Shown: positions 53,204 to 53,521 of the stretch, piece after piece
How the letters are laid out: each line of letters opens with the position of its first letter
Numbering within the stretch: the stretch's first letter is position 1
NCBI GenBank assembly: GCA_024640085.1
Contig: JAHEFR010000019.1
Coordinates: 1 to 53,521 of the forward strand
Origin: Gammaproteobacteria bacterium
GTDB taxonomy: Bacteria; Pseudomonadota; Gammaproteobacteria; Steroidobacterales; XN24
Length of the DNA: 53,521 nt
Reading direction: 5' to 3'
Notes under the pieces: model-generated
Told to the model about the DNA's origin: nothing
What the model saw: the letters and a program-made list of their open reading frames with translations, nothing else
The model's database searches: none
Position numbers and translations under genes: made by a program

Positions 53204-53273
53204 GATGTTTACGTCCCTCTGATGTTCCCGATCGGATCCCTCACCTGTAATCTATACCTGCCGCCGATTTAAG

Positions 53274-53340
53274 TGACAACTTGCAGGCGGGATAGAAATG
53301 CTGCTAAAGCGTCGGTCGTCTCCCGGGTACTGACAACTTG
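53274..53340. repeat. Decamer repeated before the transposase
   Basis: TGACAACTTG occurs at 53274-53283 and 53331-53340, 57 bases apart, in the same orientation, just upstream of the transposase start. One copy may belong to the left end of the element; the right end is outside the window, so terminal inverted repeats cannot be checked. Confidence 0.5.
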
Positions 53341-53365
53341 ACAGCGGCTGAACGATAATCACGGG

Positions 53366-53521
53366 ATGAATAGACCCGCGTCACTGTACAAGCGTCACCG
53401 ATCCCCCCCCGAGATCATTCAACACACGGTGTGGCTCTACCATCGGTTCAACCTGAGCGCACGTGACATTGAGGATTTATTGGCCGAGCGCGGCATTGTC
53501 GTCAGCTATGAGTCGATCCGT
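53366..53521 (+). CDS. IS6-family transposase, N-terminal part (runs off the right edge)
   Basis: The 52 codons from the ATG at 53366 include HRSPPEIIQHTVWLYHRFNL and SARDIEDLLAERGIVVSYES, the N-terminal zinc-binding/HTH segment of IS6 (IS26-like) DDE transposases. The frame has no stop within the window. The DDE catalytic domain lies beyond the edge, so activity cannot be judged. Confidence 0.9.
   Translation, partial: MNRPASLYKRHRSPPEIIQHTVWLYHRFNLSARDIEDLLAERGIVVSYESIR

Overview
The window reads as a GC-rich proteobacterial chromosome segment, most likely from a gammaproteobacterium. The reasons are dense gene packing, frequent GTG and TTG starts, many Na+-coupled transporters (PutP type, an SSS pair with a DUF4212 small subunit, DASS, TRAP-TAXI), a CrbS/CrbR-acs acetate locus and a GlyGly-CTERM lipoprotein. 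I cannot name a genus. About 44 protein-coding genes are supported, plus one gene remnant. I see no rRNA, tRNA or CRISPR array.

Layout. 1-635: the 5' part of a class V aminotransferase and a cupin. 844-5136: a three-gene ABC exporter (ATPase, FtsX-type permease, HlyD/MacA-type adaptor). 5144-10503: a minus-strand cyanophycin operon with cyanophycinase, cyanophycin synthetase and a short Mur-ligase protein resembling the synthetase without its ATP-grasp domain. 10936-14072: a GlyGly-CTERM lipoprotein, a second lipoprotein, Hsp20 and a rhomboid protease. 14052-17995: PutP-type symporter, POT-family transporter, a TonB-type protein. 18357-20110: an SCP2-like protein coupled to an iron alcohol dehydrogenase. 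20131-21824: a MobA-like nucleotidyltransferase overlapping xdhC, apparently started at CTG. 21983-22675: DUF2461.

22807-36960 is the acetate block: an SSS symporter with its small subunit, a divergent CrbS-type sensor kinase whose N-terminus is itself an SSS domain, the CrbR-type regulator and acs. After a divergent promoter region come a cNMP/CBS/DUF294 nucleotidyltransferase, a DnaQ-like exonuclease and a CMP/dCMP-type deaminase. A convergent second DUF294 paralogue has Ser in place of the second Asp of the DxD motif. The likely logic is acetate sensing, uptake and activation to acetyl-CoA, with an associated nucleotide-handling module of unknown role.

37068-43659: a secreted protein, an OprO/P-type porin and a TRAP-TAXI operon with a universal stress protein; the fused TRAP permease carries a biotinyl/lipoyl-like domain near its C-terminus. 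44044-46956: YeeE/YedE and DASS transporters. 47450-53521: a patchier end with secreted proteins of unknown function, a sulfotransferase 5' fragment, a TolB/TPR signalling-type protein bracketed by near-identical palindromic repeats, a TlpA-like thioredoxin, a SnoaL-like protein and the start of an IS6-type transposase cut by the window end.

All functional calls come from reading motifs in the sequence; no database search was run.
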